Assembly: GCA_016873675.1 (NCBI GenBank)
Contig: VGWG01000001.1
Location: forward strand, 19,021 to 83,020
Direction of reading: 5' to 3'
DNA length: 64,000 nucleotides
Source: Lentisphaerota bacterium
Lineage (GTDB): Bacteria > Verrucomicrobiota > Kiritimatiellia > RFP12 > JAAYNR01
Under the pieces are notes generated by a model that was not told the origin of the DNA, ran no database searches, and saw only the letters and a list, made by a program, of their open reading frames with translations. Every line of letters begins with the position of its first letter. Position 1 is the stretch's first letter. Positions 26,924 to 35,152 of this stretch are shown in pieces. The position numbers and the translations under genes were made by a program.

Positions 26924-27844
26924 TCACGCACTCGTCCGCAAGGCCGGATCCAACTCGTCACGCAACGCATCGGCCAACTGATTGAAACTCATCACCAGCG
27001 CAAAAATGGCCACCGACACAAAAGTCATCTCCCACCAGACGCCCTGCCACAGGCGCAGGCGCGCATTGTTGATCATCACTCCCCACGAGGGCTCGCCCTG
27101 TACGCCGATGCCGAGAAAGCTGACAAACACCTCGGTCGCCACAGCCGAAGGAAACCGTAACGAGAAACAGATAAGCACAATATGCAGGACATTCGGCAAG
27201 ATGTGCCTGAACAAGATTCGCGCGTGGCTGTACCCCAGCACCTGCGCCGCCTGGACATAGGCCCGATCACGATGCTTGATCGTTTCGGCCCGCACGTTCC
27301 GGCACACGCCGACCCAGGTGGTCAGCCCGATGCCGAGATAGAGACCGGCCAGCCCCTGCCCGACCACCAGAGCCACCGCCAGAATGAAGAGAAGCCCCGG
27401 CATGGAGGCGACCGTCGCGCACAGCCAGTTGACGACGCTGTCGGTGCGACCGCCAAAATACCCCCCCAAACAACCAAGAATCACACCAAGCGGCAGGGCG
27501 ATCAGCGAGGTGATGATGCCGACATGGAACGCGATACGGACGCCTTGAACCACGCGCCCCAACACATCGCGGCCGAGGTTATCACTGCCCAGCGGATAAG
27601 TCCAAGCGGAGACGCCGGGATAGGCCGATGCGCCCCGTCCCCAGCGCAGCGCGGCCGGCGGGAGGTAGCGCTGGGTTTCGTCCACGCGGTTGTACGCAGC
27701 GGTGCGGTCGGCCTGACGGTTGATCCGGTAGATGCACTCGCCCCAAATCGCGGCCGCCAGGTAGATCCCGACCACGATCAGGCTCCACCGGGCGTCCCGT
27801 CGCGCCCAGAGCCGTTGACCCACCGATCTCATGCCACCGCTCAT
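26924..27844 (-). CDS. Peptide/nickel-type ABC transporter permease, DppC-like
   Basis: 306 residues with about six membrane helices. The N-terminal OppC-type segment has a TM near residues 18-35 (SLIVVGIYLAAAIWG), then SDNLGRDVLGRVVQGVRIAF and the EAA loop VQAAQVLGYSHARILFRHILPN that contacts the ATPase. Family members import peptides, nickel or other solutes, or in some cases export. It follows the DppB-like gene with a 4-bp gap. No ATPase (DppD/F) or solute-binding protein gene is present in the window, so the partners must be elsewhere. Confidence 0.9.
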   Translation of the reverse strand: MSGGMRSVGQRLWARRDARWSLIVVGIYLAAAIWGECIYRINRQADRTAAYNRVDETQRYLPPAALRWGRGASAYPGVSAWTYPLGSDNLGRDVLGRVVQGVRIAFHVGIITSLIALPLGVILGCLGGYFGGRTDSVVNWLCATVASMPGLLFILAVALVVGQGLAGLYLGIGLTTWVGVCRNVRAETIKHRDRAYVQAAQVLGYSHARILFRHILPNVLHIVLICFSLRFPSAVATEVFVSFLGIGVQGEPSWGVMINNARLRLWQGVWWEMTFVSVAIFALVMSFNQLADALRDELDPALRTSA

Positions 27845-27848
27845 TCGC

Positions 27849-29147
27849 TCACCTCAGTCTGACCCGCGGGTCGAGCCACGCGTAACTCAGGTCCGCCAAC
27901 AGGTTCACCCCTTGATACAGCAGCGCGCCGATCACCACGACCGCGCGGACGACCGACATGTCTTTCGAATGCATCGCGTTGAGGCTGACGTTTCCCAGCC
28001 CCGGAATGCCGAAGAAACTCTCGAGCAGCAGGCTTCCCGTAAAGAGGAACGGCACCGAGAGGCTCACATAGGTGATGATAGGAATCAGGCTGTTGCGGAG
28101 CACATGCCGGACCATCACCCGCTGCGTCGAGAGGCCTTTGGCCAGCGCGGTCCGCACGTAGGGTTTGTCCACTTCGTCGAGAATCGCCGCGCGGCAGAAG
28201 CGGATGTCGCGTCCGAGTCCGCTGGCAATGCCGATCAGCACCGGCAGCGCCAGATAGGTCCAATGTTCGAACCCCCAGATCGGGAAAAGCCGGAGTTTGT
28301 ACGCCAGCACAAACTGACCCGCCAAGACCCAGATCACGTAGTTGACGCTCATCAGGAGCGTCGAGACGGCCAGCACCGAACGGTCCGCCGTGCCACCGCA
28401 GCAGAGGGCGCACCACAGCCCGCACATCACCGCCAGGACCGTGCCGCCCGTCAGAATGGGCACGGTCAGCGCGAGCGACGGGCCGACCCCCTCGCGCAGC
28501 ACCGCGCCGACCCGGCGCCCGAGATCCGAGGACTCGCCCAGGTCGCCCCGCAGCAGGCCGGCCAGAAAATGGACCAGTTGCGAATCGAAGAAATGGGCCG
28601 TGCGGCGCGCGATCCACACCGCCGCGCCGGCCGCGCCCTCGACGGTGATCGCCTCGGCCACTGCGCCTTCGGGGATCGTGATGCGCGCCGACCAGTCCGC
28701 CCCGCCCGTGCCGCCCGCGTCAGCGTCCACACGCTGCGTTTCACGCTCGCCCGAAACGCTGCTGCGCAGCACGACGCGGATGCGCACCGACCAGGCTTCG
28801 GATGACCGTCCCGCCAGCCGCCAGATGCCCGGACCGGTTGGAAAAGCCAGCGGCACGGTTCCGTCGGGCGCGATCACCGCGCCGGGGGCCAGGGCGCGCG
28901 ACGCGGCCCAGTTGCCCGCCAGCAACGGCTTGTCATAGCCGTGCTTCGCGTCAAAGAGCGCCAGCGACTCGGCGGTTGCGTTTTTACCCAGCACCACCTC
29001 GGCGGGCGATCCCGGAACCACATGGAAAAGCGTGAACGTCAACAGCAGCACGCCCGCCGTTGTCGGGATGACCTCCAGAATTCGCCGCACAATGTAACGC
29101 GTCACACCGCACACTCCGCGCGCACATCGTCTGAAGGGCCGGAACAC
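27849..29147 (-). CDS. Peptide/nickel-type ABC transporter permease, DppB-like, with a large inserted loop
   Basis: 432 residues from a GTG at 29147; an internal GTG at 29105 gives the family-typical start VTRYIVRRILEVIPTT and may be the true one. TM1 (TTAGVLLLTFTLFHVVPG) is followed by the usual SPAEVVLGKNA segment and then ~110 additional residues (about 80-190, through PAPDGT-like and GTGGADWSARITIPEG stretches) before the conserved FFDSQLVHFLAGLLRGDLGES. Typical DppB proteins are ~310-340 residues. The rest is normal, including the EAA loop VRTALAKGLSTQRVMVRHVL. The insertion lies in the first periplasmic loop and is predicted beta-rich, so it could bind substrate or a partner. Confidence 0.88.
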   Translation of the reverse strand: MFRPFRRCARGVCGVTRYIVRRILEVIPTTAGVLLLTFTLFHVVPGSPAEVVLGKNATAESLALFDAKHGYDKPLLAGNWAASRALAPGAVIAPDGTVPLAFPTGPGIWRLAGRSSEAWSVRIRVVLRSSVSGERETQRVDADAGGTGGADWSARITIPEGAVAEAITVEGAAGAAVWIARRTAHFFDSQLVHFLAGLLRGDLGESSDLGRRVGAVLREGVGPSLALTVPILTGGTVLAVMCGLWCALCCGGTADRSVLAVSTLLMSVNYVIWVLAGQFVLAYKLRLFPIWGFEHWTYLALPVLIGIASGLGRDIRFCRAAILDEVDKPYVRTALAKGLSTQRVMVRHVLRNSLIPIITYVSLSVPFLFTGSLLLESFFGIPGLGNVSLNAMHSKDMSVVRAVVVIGALLYQGVNLLADLSYAWLDPRVRLR

Positions 29148-29175
29148 GTCCGCGCCTCGTCGATGTGGCGTTTAT

Positions 29176-29204
29176 ATCATACCCGCTTTGGACGTAACCT
29201 GCAA
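29176..29204 (-). promoter_or_regulatory. Candidate sigma-70 promoter for the ABC permease operon
   Basis: On the minus strand TTGCAG (29204-29199) and TATGAT (29181-29176) are 17 nt apart, about 29 bp upstream of the GTG at 29147. It is likely to drive dppB-dppC-FAD-DUF493-nadD-rsfS as one transcript. Confidence 0.6.
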
Positions 29205-29281
29205 TCCACCCCATGATTAGAATTGCTGGAAATGCCATGCGCCCGCTTGCCCTTCCGCCGCAGATCTGGTATTTTCTGACT

Positions 29282-29557
29282 ATGAAAACGTTTATTCATG
29301 CTGGCAGCAGCGGGTGCATTCGGGCATCGTCTGCTCTGCGGCTCTTTTTTCTGACCGGAATGACAGCGCTCGGCCTGGCCGGATGCACGCCTGCGGAAAG
29401 AACGGCTTTTCCCACTGCGACGGCTCCCGAAAAATCGACGGTCAATCAGGTGATCGAAGGCTTCACCGGCAAGACATCCGTGGACGCCGGTCAGCGCGCC
29501 AAGGCGCAGATCAAGGATATCAACGAGACGCGCAAAGAGAGTTTTGAGGAGTTTTAG
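29282..29557 (+). CDS. Small putative lipoprotein
   Basis: 91 residues from the ATG at 29282. The N-terminus is long, with a hydrophobic run ending in a lipobox: FLTGMTALGLAGC, so Cys would be lipidated near residue 36. The mature part is about 55 hydrophilic residues (STVNQVIEGFTGKTSVDAG, then KAQIKDINETRKESFEEF), predicted helical. No family is recognised. A TTGCCC/TATTTT pair at 29247-29275 with 17-nt spacing would start transcription close to the ATG, leaving almost no leader. An in-frame ATG at the second Met just before the lipobox is another start. Confidence 0.6.
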   Translation: MKTFIHAGSSGCIRASSALRLFFLTGMTALGLAGCTPAERTAFPTATAPEKSTVNQVIEGFTGKTSVDAGQRAKAQIKDINETRKESFEEF

Positions 29558-29623
29558 CCGTTCACGGGGCTGCTTGAGACCGGCCTTGGAAACAGAGACG
29601 GTGGCGTTCCTTGCCGTGAACGG
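29558..29623 (+). ncRNA. Structured leader element closed by a 10-bp perfect stem
   Basis: CCGTTCACGG (29558-29567) and its exact reverse complement CCGTGAACGG (29614-29623) enclose 46 nt with further pairing potential (for example ACCG with CGGT, and TTGGAA with TTCC). There is no T-run, so it is not an ordinary terminator. It begins directly after the lipoprotein stop and ends 17 nt before the AGGAGG of the homocysteine methyltransferase gene. It does not match the SAM-I, SAM-II, SAH, cobalamin or THF riboswitch consensus as far as can be judged by eye. Confidence 0.45.
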
Positions 29624-29652
29624 TTGCTGCTCGTAGTAAAAGGAGGATGCCA

Positions 29653-30576
29653 ATGGCTCTGCAAAAGCGAAAACTAATGGAAGCGCTGAAAGGTGGACGG
29701 GTGCTGATTTCGGACGGTGCCTGGGGCACGCTCCTGCAGAAAAAAGGCCTGAAACCGGGCGAATGCCCGGAGCTCTGGGCGGTGGAGCGTCCGGCCGACG
29801 TGAAAGCGATCGCCCAGGCCTACTTCGCGGCCGGCGCCGACATGGTCGAGAGCGACACGTTTGGCGGAAATTCCTTCAAGCTGGACCACTACGGTTTGAA
29901 AAACCGCGCGGCTGAGATCAATGAAGCCGGTGCCCGTCTTTCGGCGGAGGCGGCTGCCGAAGCCGGTGGTGAGAAATGGGTCATCGCCTCGATCGGGCCT
30001 ACGGGCAAGATGCTGGTGATGGAAGACGTGACCGAGCAGGAGCTGTATGACAGCTTTCGGGAGCAGGCGCTGGCGCTGGCCCGCGGCGGCGCGGACGCCC
30101 TGTGCATTGAAACCATGAGCGACATTACGGAAGCCGCGCTGGCGGTGAGGGCGGTGAAAGAGAACACCTCCTGTGAAGCCATCGCGACCTTCACGTTCGC
30201 CCAAACGGTAAACGGCGATTACCGCACCATGATGGGCGTATCACCGGAACAGGCGGCTCGGGCGATGATCGCGGCGGGCGCCGACATCATCGGCACCAAC
30301 TGCGGCAATGGGATCGCGGGGATGATCGACATCGTCACGGCGATGGCCGCTGTCGCCCCGGACACGCCGATCCTGGTGCATGCCAATGCTGGCCTGCCGC
30401 GGAACGTCAACGGCGTCGATCTCTTTCCCGAAGAACCGGAAGACATGGCCAGCCAGGTCGTCCGTCTGATCCAGGCTGGCGCCGCGATCATCGGTGGATG
30501 CTGCGGGACAACACCGGCGCACATCCAAGCCATGAAGCGCGTCGCCGACCAGACGCCGCGACGGACCCATCGCTAG
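29653..30576 (+). CDS. Homocysteine S-methyltransferase family protein (MetH N-terminal type)
   Basis: 307 residues. The fold is a TIM barrel with zinc-binding cysteines in GTNCGNG (near 216-222) and GGCCGTTPAHI (near 284-294). Other landmarks are ILVHANAGLPR, SDTFGGNSFKL and IGPTGKMLVMEDV. In MetH this module activates homocysteine for methylation; free-standing versions occur in corrinoid and dimethylglycine/betaine systems. No B12-binding partner is nearby. ATG 29653 is chosen because AGGAGG lies 6 nt upstream, while the ATG at 29647 touches it. The structured leader upstream suggests RNA-level control. Confidence 0.85.
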   Translation: MALQKRKLMEALKGGRVLISDGAWGTLLQKKGLKPGECPELWAVERPADVKAIAQAYFAAGADMVESDTFGGNSFKLDHYGLKNRAAEINEAGARLSAEAAAEAGGEKWVIASIGPTGKMLVMEDVTEQELYDSFREQALALARGGADALCIETMSDITEAALAVRAVKENTSCEAIATFTFAQTVNGDYRTMMGVSPEQAARAMIAAGADIIGTNCGNGIAGMIDIVTAMAAVAPDTPILVHANAGLPRNVNGVDLFPEEPEDMASQVVRLIQAGAAIIGGCCGTTPAHIQAMKRVADQTPRRTHR

Positions 30577-30703
30577 CAGTCTCACGCACGATCAGCACTG
30601 CCAGTGCGTGGCCTGCACGCCGGGCAGCCGGCCGATCCGTTGCGTCACGGCCAGGGGCATGCGCGACAAATTCGTGTGTTTGTATGCGACAAAAATCAGC
30701 GTC

Positions 30704-30732
30704 TTGACAGCGGGGGCTAAAATGCGTATAGT
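30704..30732 (+). promoter_or_regulatory. Strong sigma-70 promoter of tRNA-Glu (and probably zwf)
   Basis: Perfect TTGACA (30704-30709), 17-nt spacer, TATAGT (30727-30732), about 24 nt before the tRNA 5' end. Between the methyltransferase stop (30576) and this promoter there is ~125 bp in which nothing is recognised. Confidence 0.85.
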
Positions 30733-30755
30733 GCCCACCGTTCGTTGTTCAAAGC

Positions 30756-30830
30756 GCCCCCTTCGTCTATCGGCTAGGACGCTAGGTTCTCATCCTAGTA
30801 AGAGGGGTTCGACTCCCCTAGGGGGTGCCA
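30756..30830 (+). tRNA. tRNA-Glu (anticodon CTC)
   Basis: A complete cloverleaf. The acceptor GCCCCCT pairs with AGGGGGT (G1-U72 wobble), the anticodon stem CTAGG/CCTAG encloses TTCTCAT, giving anticodon CTC, and the T arm is GGGG-TTCGACT-CCCC. Discriminator G is followed by an encoded CCA (30828-30830). The similarity to E. coli tRNA-Glu is clear (G-CCCCTTCGTCTA start). It reads GAG codons. Confidence 0.95.
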
Positions 30831-30856
30831 GTTACAGCGGACGCGGGGAATCTTGT

Positions 30857-32383
30857 ATGTCGGCGACCGTCCCTGTCCCACAGAGCCTCGTCATTTTTGG
30901 CGCCTCGGGCGATTTGGCACGGCGCAAACTCTTCCCGGCCCTCTTCTCCCTCCACCGGCAGCACCTGCTGCCGCTGCCGTTTGTGATGCTGGGCGTTGGG
31001 CGAACGCCTTTTACCGACGATCAATTCCGTGACGAGATGCGCACGAGTCTGGATCGGTTTGTTCCCGTCCGCGCCGACGAGCACCCGCAGGAGCGTTTGT
31101 GTTTTGTCCAATGCTTTTCCTATCTCACGTTAAACACCGGTGATGGCGCGGATTACGTCCGCCTCGCGGAGCGGCTGCGTGACATTCAGACCCGTCGGAA
31201 CCTGCCGGCGAACGTCGTGTTCTACCTGAGCACGCCGCCGGATCTCTCCCGCCGAATTCCCGTATTTCTGGCTGAGCATGGCCTGCATAACGAAGCCGAT
31301 GGATTCAAGCGTCTGATTATCGAAAAGCCGTTTGGCCACGACGGCGCCTCGGCCGGGGAGCTGCACGACACGCTCCGTCGCCGGTTTGCCGATCATCAGA
31401 TCTTTCGCATCGACCACTACCTCGGCAAGGAGACCGTGCAGAACCTCGTCGTGCTCCGATTCGCCAACGTGCTGTTCGATGCGGTCTGGGACTACCGCTA
31501 CGTTGAGGCGGTCGAGATCACCGCTTCGGAAAGTCTGGGCGTGGAGAACCGGGCCGGCTATTTTGATCACAGCGGCATTGTGCGCGACATGATCCAGAAC
31601 CATCTGCTTCATGTGCTGGCCATGACCGCCATGGATCCGCCGCAGCAGTTTGACGCCGCGTGCGTGCATACCGAGACGCTCAAGGTGCTGCGCGGCCTGC
31701 GGCCGCTCACGCAGGACGAACTGGCGCGGGATGTCGTGTTCGGACAATACACGGCCAGCCGCATCGGCGGAGAGGCCGTCGCGGCCTACCGTGACGAACC
31801 GGGCGTCGCGCCCGGCAGCCGCACCGAAACCTATGCCGCCATCAAGCTCTTCATCAATCATTCCCGCTGGCACAATGTGCCGTTCTATGTGCGAGCGGGG
31901 AAGCGGCTGCCCACCCGCGTCACCGAAGTCGTGCTTCATTTCAAGCGAAGCCCGCATCCCGTCTTCGGGGCGGTTCCCGGCGCCCTGCCGAACAAGCTCG
32001 TGATACGGATTCAGCCCGACGAGGGCGTGCTCATGACCTTCGGCATGAAGGAGCCGGGCGCCGGTTTTCAGGTGAAGAATGTCAACATGAATTTTCACTA
32101 CAAGGATCTCGCAGCGACGGCCATACCGGATGCGTACGAGCGGCTGCTGCTGGACTGCATGAACGGCGATGCCACGCTCTATGCGTCGGGCGATGCCGTG
32201 GAGGCCTGCTGGGCGTTCATTGATCCGATTCTGAGCTACCATGCGCAAGCCGGCAGCTTGTTTGAATACCCGGCCGGAACATGGGGCCCGGCGGAAGCCG
32301 AGGCGATCCTCGCACGCGACGGGCGGACCTGGCGCTATCCGTGCAAGACGCTCGCGGACGACGGCGCATTCTGCGAACTGTGA
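30857..32383 (+). CDS. zwf: Glucose-6-phosphate 1-dehydrogenase
   Basis: 508 residues, normal length. It catalyses the first step of the oxidative pentose phosphate pathway. Motifs are the NADP fingerprint GASGDLARRK (near 14-23), EKPFGHD and the active-site RIDHYLGKETVQNL, plus GVENRAGYFDHSGIVRDMIQNH. The ATG at 30857 gives MSATVPVPQSLVIFGASG; upstream codons run through the tRNA. It starts only 27 bp after the tRNA 3' end, so it is probably transcribed from the tRNA promoter. Partners pgl and gnd are not present. Confidence 0.96.
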   Translation: MSATVPVPQSLVIFGASGDLARRKLFPALFSLHRQHLLPLPFVMLGVGRTPFTDDQFRDEMRTSLDRFVPVRADEHPQERLCFVQCFSYLTLNTGDGADYVRLAERLRDIQTRRNLPANVVFYLSTPPDLSRRIPVFLAEHGLHNEADGFKRLIIEKPFGHDGASAGELHDTLRRRFADHQIFRIDHYLGKETVQNLVVLRFANVLFDAVWDYRYVEAVEITASESLGVENRAGYFDHSGIVRDMIQNHLLHVLAMTAMDPPQQFDAACVHTETLKVLRGLRPLTQDELARDVVFGQYTASRIGGEAVAAYRDEPGVAPGSRTETYAAIKLFINHSRWHNVPFYVRAGKRLPTRVTEVVLHFKRSPHPVFGAVPGALPNKLVIRIQPDEGVLMTFGMKEPGAGFQVKNVNMNFHYKDLAATAIPDAYERLLLDCMNGDATLYASGDAVEACWAFIDPILSYHAQAGSLFEYPAGTWGPAEAEAILARDGRTWRYPCKTLADDGAFCEL

Positions 32384-32418
32384 TCTGGCGCGCCTGTTTC
32401 ATCCGGTGGGTTCGCGGG

Positions 32419-33720
32419 TCACCGCCTGTCCGATACGGCGGCGAGCAGCCCGGCCATGATCAGGCAGGTGACGAGGCTGCTGCCGCCGTGGCTGATGAAC
32501 GGCAGGGTGATTCCGGTGATCGGCATCGCCTTGGTGACGCCCGCGACGTTGAGGATCGTCTGGAAGGCGAGCGCTGCGGTTAGACCCGCGCCGACTGTGG
32601 TTACAAAAGGCGTGGACGCAGCGGCTGAGGCCCGCCATCCCCGTGCGAACAGGATGGCGTACACGGCGAGCAAAAGCGAGCAACCAACCAGACCGAGTTC
32701 CTCGGCCCAGGCCGCATAAATAAAATCCGACGTGACGATCGGCACGGTGTGCGGCGCACCTGCGCCGATCCCCGAACCCCACAGGCCGCCGGAATACATC
32801 GCCGAAAGTGCCTGGAGGATCTGCCAGCCGGTGCCTGTCGGATCGGCAAACGGGTTCCGCCAGACATCCAGCCGGAGCCGCGCGTGATGCGAAACCGTCG
32901 CTGCGGCAAATCCGACGACCGCCATGCCGAGCGCACCCCACGCAAGATAACCCAGGCGGCGGGTGCTGGCAAAGAGCATCACGATCAAGACCCCGTTCAA
33001 CAGGACCAGCAGACCCAGATCGTTCAGCCGGAGAATCAGCACCATGGGCACGCTCCACAGCGCGCCCAGCACGAGCAGGTCCCGCAGGGGCGGAACGGGC
33101 CGCCCCGTTTGGGTTTCTGAGAACGCCTGCGTCCGCCGGGCGAGAAAGCTGGCGAGAAAGAGTGTCAACAAAGGCTTGACCGCTTCCGACGGATTCAAAT
33201 TGCCGGGCATGTAGACGCCGCCGCGGTACCGCCGTCCCCAGACCTCCATCGCCAGCAGCACGCCGATGGCCAGCAGATAGCAGAGCCAGCCGATACGGTT
33301 CAAGGCGGCCACCCGCTGCTTTCCCAGAAGTCCGATCACCGCGAGAAAGCCCACCAGCCCCAGTGGATAGGCGAGCCAGGCCATGGCCCCGGGGCGGGTC
33401 CCGGCATCAGTTCCCATCCGGAAGTGCATGACGATCCCGAGACCCGTCAGCAGCAGCGCCGCTGCGGGAATGACTCCGTCGCCGCGATACCCTGAAAGCC
33501 GAAGCCACACCCACACCAGCGGCAGCGATGCGGCGTACAGGCCGAAGGGAACAAGCTGATCCAACGAGGTTTTTGGATCGTGTCTGAGGGTCACGGCCAG
33601 AACGGAGACGCATGCGACCGCAGTCGTCAGAAGCACCAGCGCCAGCAGCCCGAGCGGGAGTCCTCCACCCGATGTGAGGGGCGATTGTTTGGTTCGAGGC
33701 CGTGGCGCGTGAGTCGCCAT
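32419..33720 (-). CDS. FtsW/RodA/SpoVE (SEDS) family membrane protein
   Basis: 433 residues with about ten membrane helices. SEDS proteins polymerise peptidoglycan strands together with a class B penicillin-binding protein. Features include LNPSEAVKPLLTLFLASFL near 175-193 and the C-terminal GITLPFISHGGSSLVTCLIMAGLL. The large extracytoplasmic loop with a conserved Asp in active SEDS enzymes corresponds to the region near 290-320, but the assignment is not certain by eye. No PBP gene is adjacent. It is 6 bp downstream of the vWA gene and so belongs to the ExbB/ExbD operon. Confidence 0.85.
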   Translation of the reverse strand: MATHAPRPRTKQSPLTSGGGLPLGLLALVLLTTAVACVSVLAVTLRHDPKTSLDQLVPFGLYAASLPLVWVWLRLSGYRGDGVIPAAALLLTGLGIVMHFRMGTDAGTRPGAMAWLAYPLGLVGFLAVIGLLGKQRVAALNRIGWLCYLLAIGVLLAMEVWGRRYRGGVYMPGNLNPSEAVKPLLTLFLASFLARRTQAFSETQTGRPVPPLRDLLVLGALWSVPMVLILRLNDLGLLVLLNGVLIVMLFASTRRLGYLAWGALGMAVVGFAAATVSHHARLRLDVWRNPFADPTGTGWQILQALSAMYSGGLWGSGIGAGAPHTVPIVTSDFIYAAWAEELGLVGCSLLLAVYAILFARGWRASAAASTPFVTTVGAGLTAALAFQTILNVAGVTKAMPITGITLPFISHGGSSLVTCLIMAGLLAAVSDRR

Positions 33721-33726
33721 GTATCC

Positions 33727-35127
33727 CTACTGCAGTTTGCGCACCATACGGAACTGTCCCTTATACTGCTCGGACAGCCGCTTCAGGAAATCACCGCCGT
33801 CCTTGTCGATCTGATAGCCGATGCAGTGAATGCGGGGCAGCTTGAGGCCCTTGGCGACGTAAACATCCTTATAGATCAGACTGATATGTTGCACGAAATC
33901 GGCTAGGGTCCAATTGCCGAGCGGCGGGGGCGCGGGCGGTGTCGGCCGGGGGGGGCCACCGCCGCCACCGCCGCCGATGGTTTCCGTCACCTCGGTCCAA
34001 TAGCCTTCGCGGGCGGGACGGGCGGGACTGCCGCGATCAATTGGTTTCCCTTCGCGGGGCGCTGCCTTGGACGGCGGCCGCGCCGGCTGCGCGGCCTGTG
34101 GCGGCACCCAGACGCGGCGGGTGCGAACTTGGGCCGGCGGTGCGGCCGCTGCGGCCCGTTCGTAAGCCTGTAGGGCCCCCGCGTTCTGGGCTTGCCAGTC
34201 CGCCAGCATGCGGTTGCGGGCCTCACGCTGCTCTTCGGTCAACACTTTCCGCACCTGCGGCAGACCGTCGCTGATGATCAGCAGCGTGTCGGCGCCCTGA
34301 GACATCGCCGCCGCAATTGCGAGATCGAGTCGCGTCGTGCCGCCGCCCCCCTTGAGGCCATGGGCGAATCCGCTGAAATTTCCGCCGTCATGGCCCCACT
34401 GCCCTTCCGTGTTGAACGGGGTCAAAAATTGTTTGGCCTGGGTGCGGGTCTCCGGGGTGGAGAAAAGCATTTTTCCCGGTTCAAGAATCGAGCATCCGTC
34501 GGCAAAGACGATCAGGTTGAACTGCGTGCCGTCCTTGATGGCATCGATGACGTCGCCGACCCGCTGTTTGACCCGAAGGAATCCAGCCGGTCCGCCGCGC
34601 TCCTCCTCGACCATGCTCACCGACACATCGACGCACACCGCAATCCGCTCCCCGACCGCCTGAATGCCGAAGAAGTTCACCTGCGACACTCCCTGGCCGA
34701 AGCCCGACGTTCCGTAGCCAGAGCCGAGACCGACGCCCAAGCCCGTTCCGCTCACGGCCTTGAACTTCGGCTGGAACGTCGTGGTCACCAGTTTGGGGTC
34801 AACCTTGATGTCGGGCAGTGAAATGTTGGCCGGGCGGGCCGCCACCAGTCGCGGCACCACCTGGGGTCGGCTTGAACTGCGTTGTTTGTTTTGCACCTTA
34901 ACCTTTAATTCGACTTGGCGCGGCTCGTAGGTCCGCACCGGCGGTTGCGCCACGAAGACAGTCTCTTCCTTCATCATCGAGGTGACGAGCCGGATGCCGC
35001 CAAAAATGACAGCGCCCAGCGCGTGGAGGCCCAGACTGCCGATCAGGACCAGGCGCAATACCTGCTTGCGCGACGAGGCGTGACCATCTGGATTGACCCA
35101 GCGTTTTAACGTTTTTATAAAACTCAT
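33727..35127 (-). CDS. Membrane-anchored von Willebrand A domain protein
   Basis: 466 residues. One N-terminal TM near 26-50 (LVLIGSLGLHALGAVIFGG), then a TonB-like Pro/Lys-rich segment and a Gly-rich stretch (GTGLGVGLGSGYGTSGFGQG). A vWA domain begins near 160 with the MIDAS start CVDVSVSM (DxSxS) and the second-metal segment LLIISDGLP. It is interrupted by an Ala/Pro-rich linker (about 310-400). The C-terminal ~70 residues (IHCIGYQIDKDGGDFLKRL) complete the fold. The protein lies between the second ExbD and the SEDS gene. A TonB-like N-terminus on a vWA domain fits a protein driven by the adjacent ExbB/ExbD motor. Confidence 0.85.
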   Translation of the reverse strand: MSFIKTLKRWVNPDGHASSRKQVLRLVLIGSLGLHALGAVIFGGIRLVTSMMKEETVFVAQPPVRTYEPRQVELKVKVQNKQRSSSRPQVVPRLVAARPANISLPDIKVDPKLVTTTFQPKFKAVSGTGLGVGLGSGYGTSGFGQGVSQVNFFGIQAVGERIAVCVDVSVSMVEEERGGPAGFLRVKQRVGDVIDAIKDGTQFNLIVFADGCSILEPGKMLFSTPETRTQAKQFLTPFNTEGQWGHDGGNFSGFAHGLKGGGGTTRLDLAIAAAMSQGADTLLIISDGLPQVRKVLTEEQREARNRMLADWQAQNAGALQAYERAAAAAPPAQVRTRRVWVPPQAAQPARPPSKAAPREGKPIDRGSPARPAREGYWTEVTETIGGGGGGGPPRPTPPAPPPLGNWTLADFVQHISLIYKDVYVAKGLKLPRIHCIGYQIDKDGGDFLKRLSEQYKGQFRMVRKLQ

Positions 35128-35152
35128 ACTCGACTTCTCCCCATCCGAAGCA

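Noticed and set aside
30608..30856. Extended start of zwf
   Set aside because: The extension runs through tRNA-Glu. The conserved enzyme begins at the ATG at 30857.
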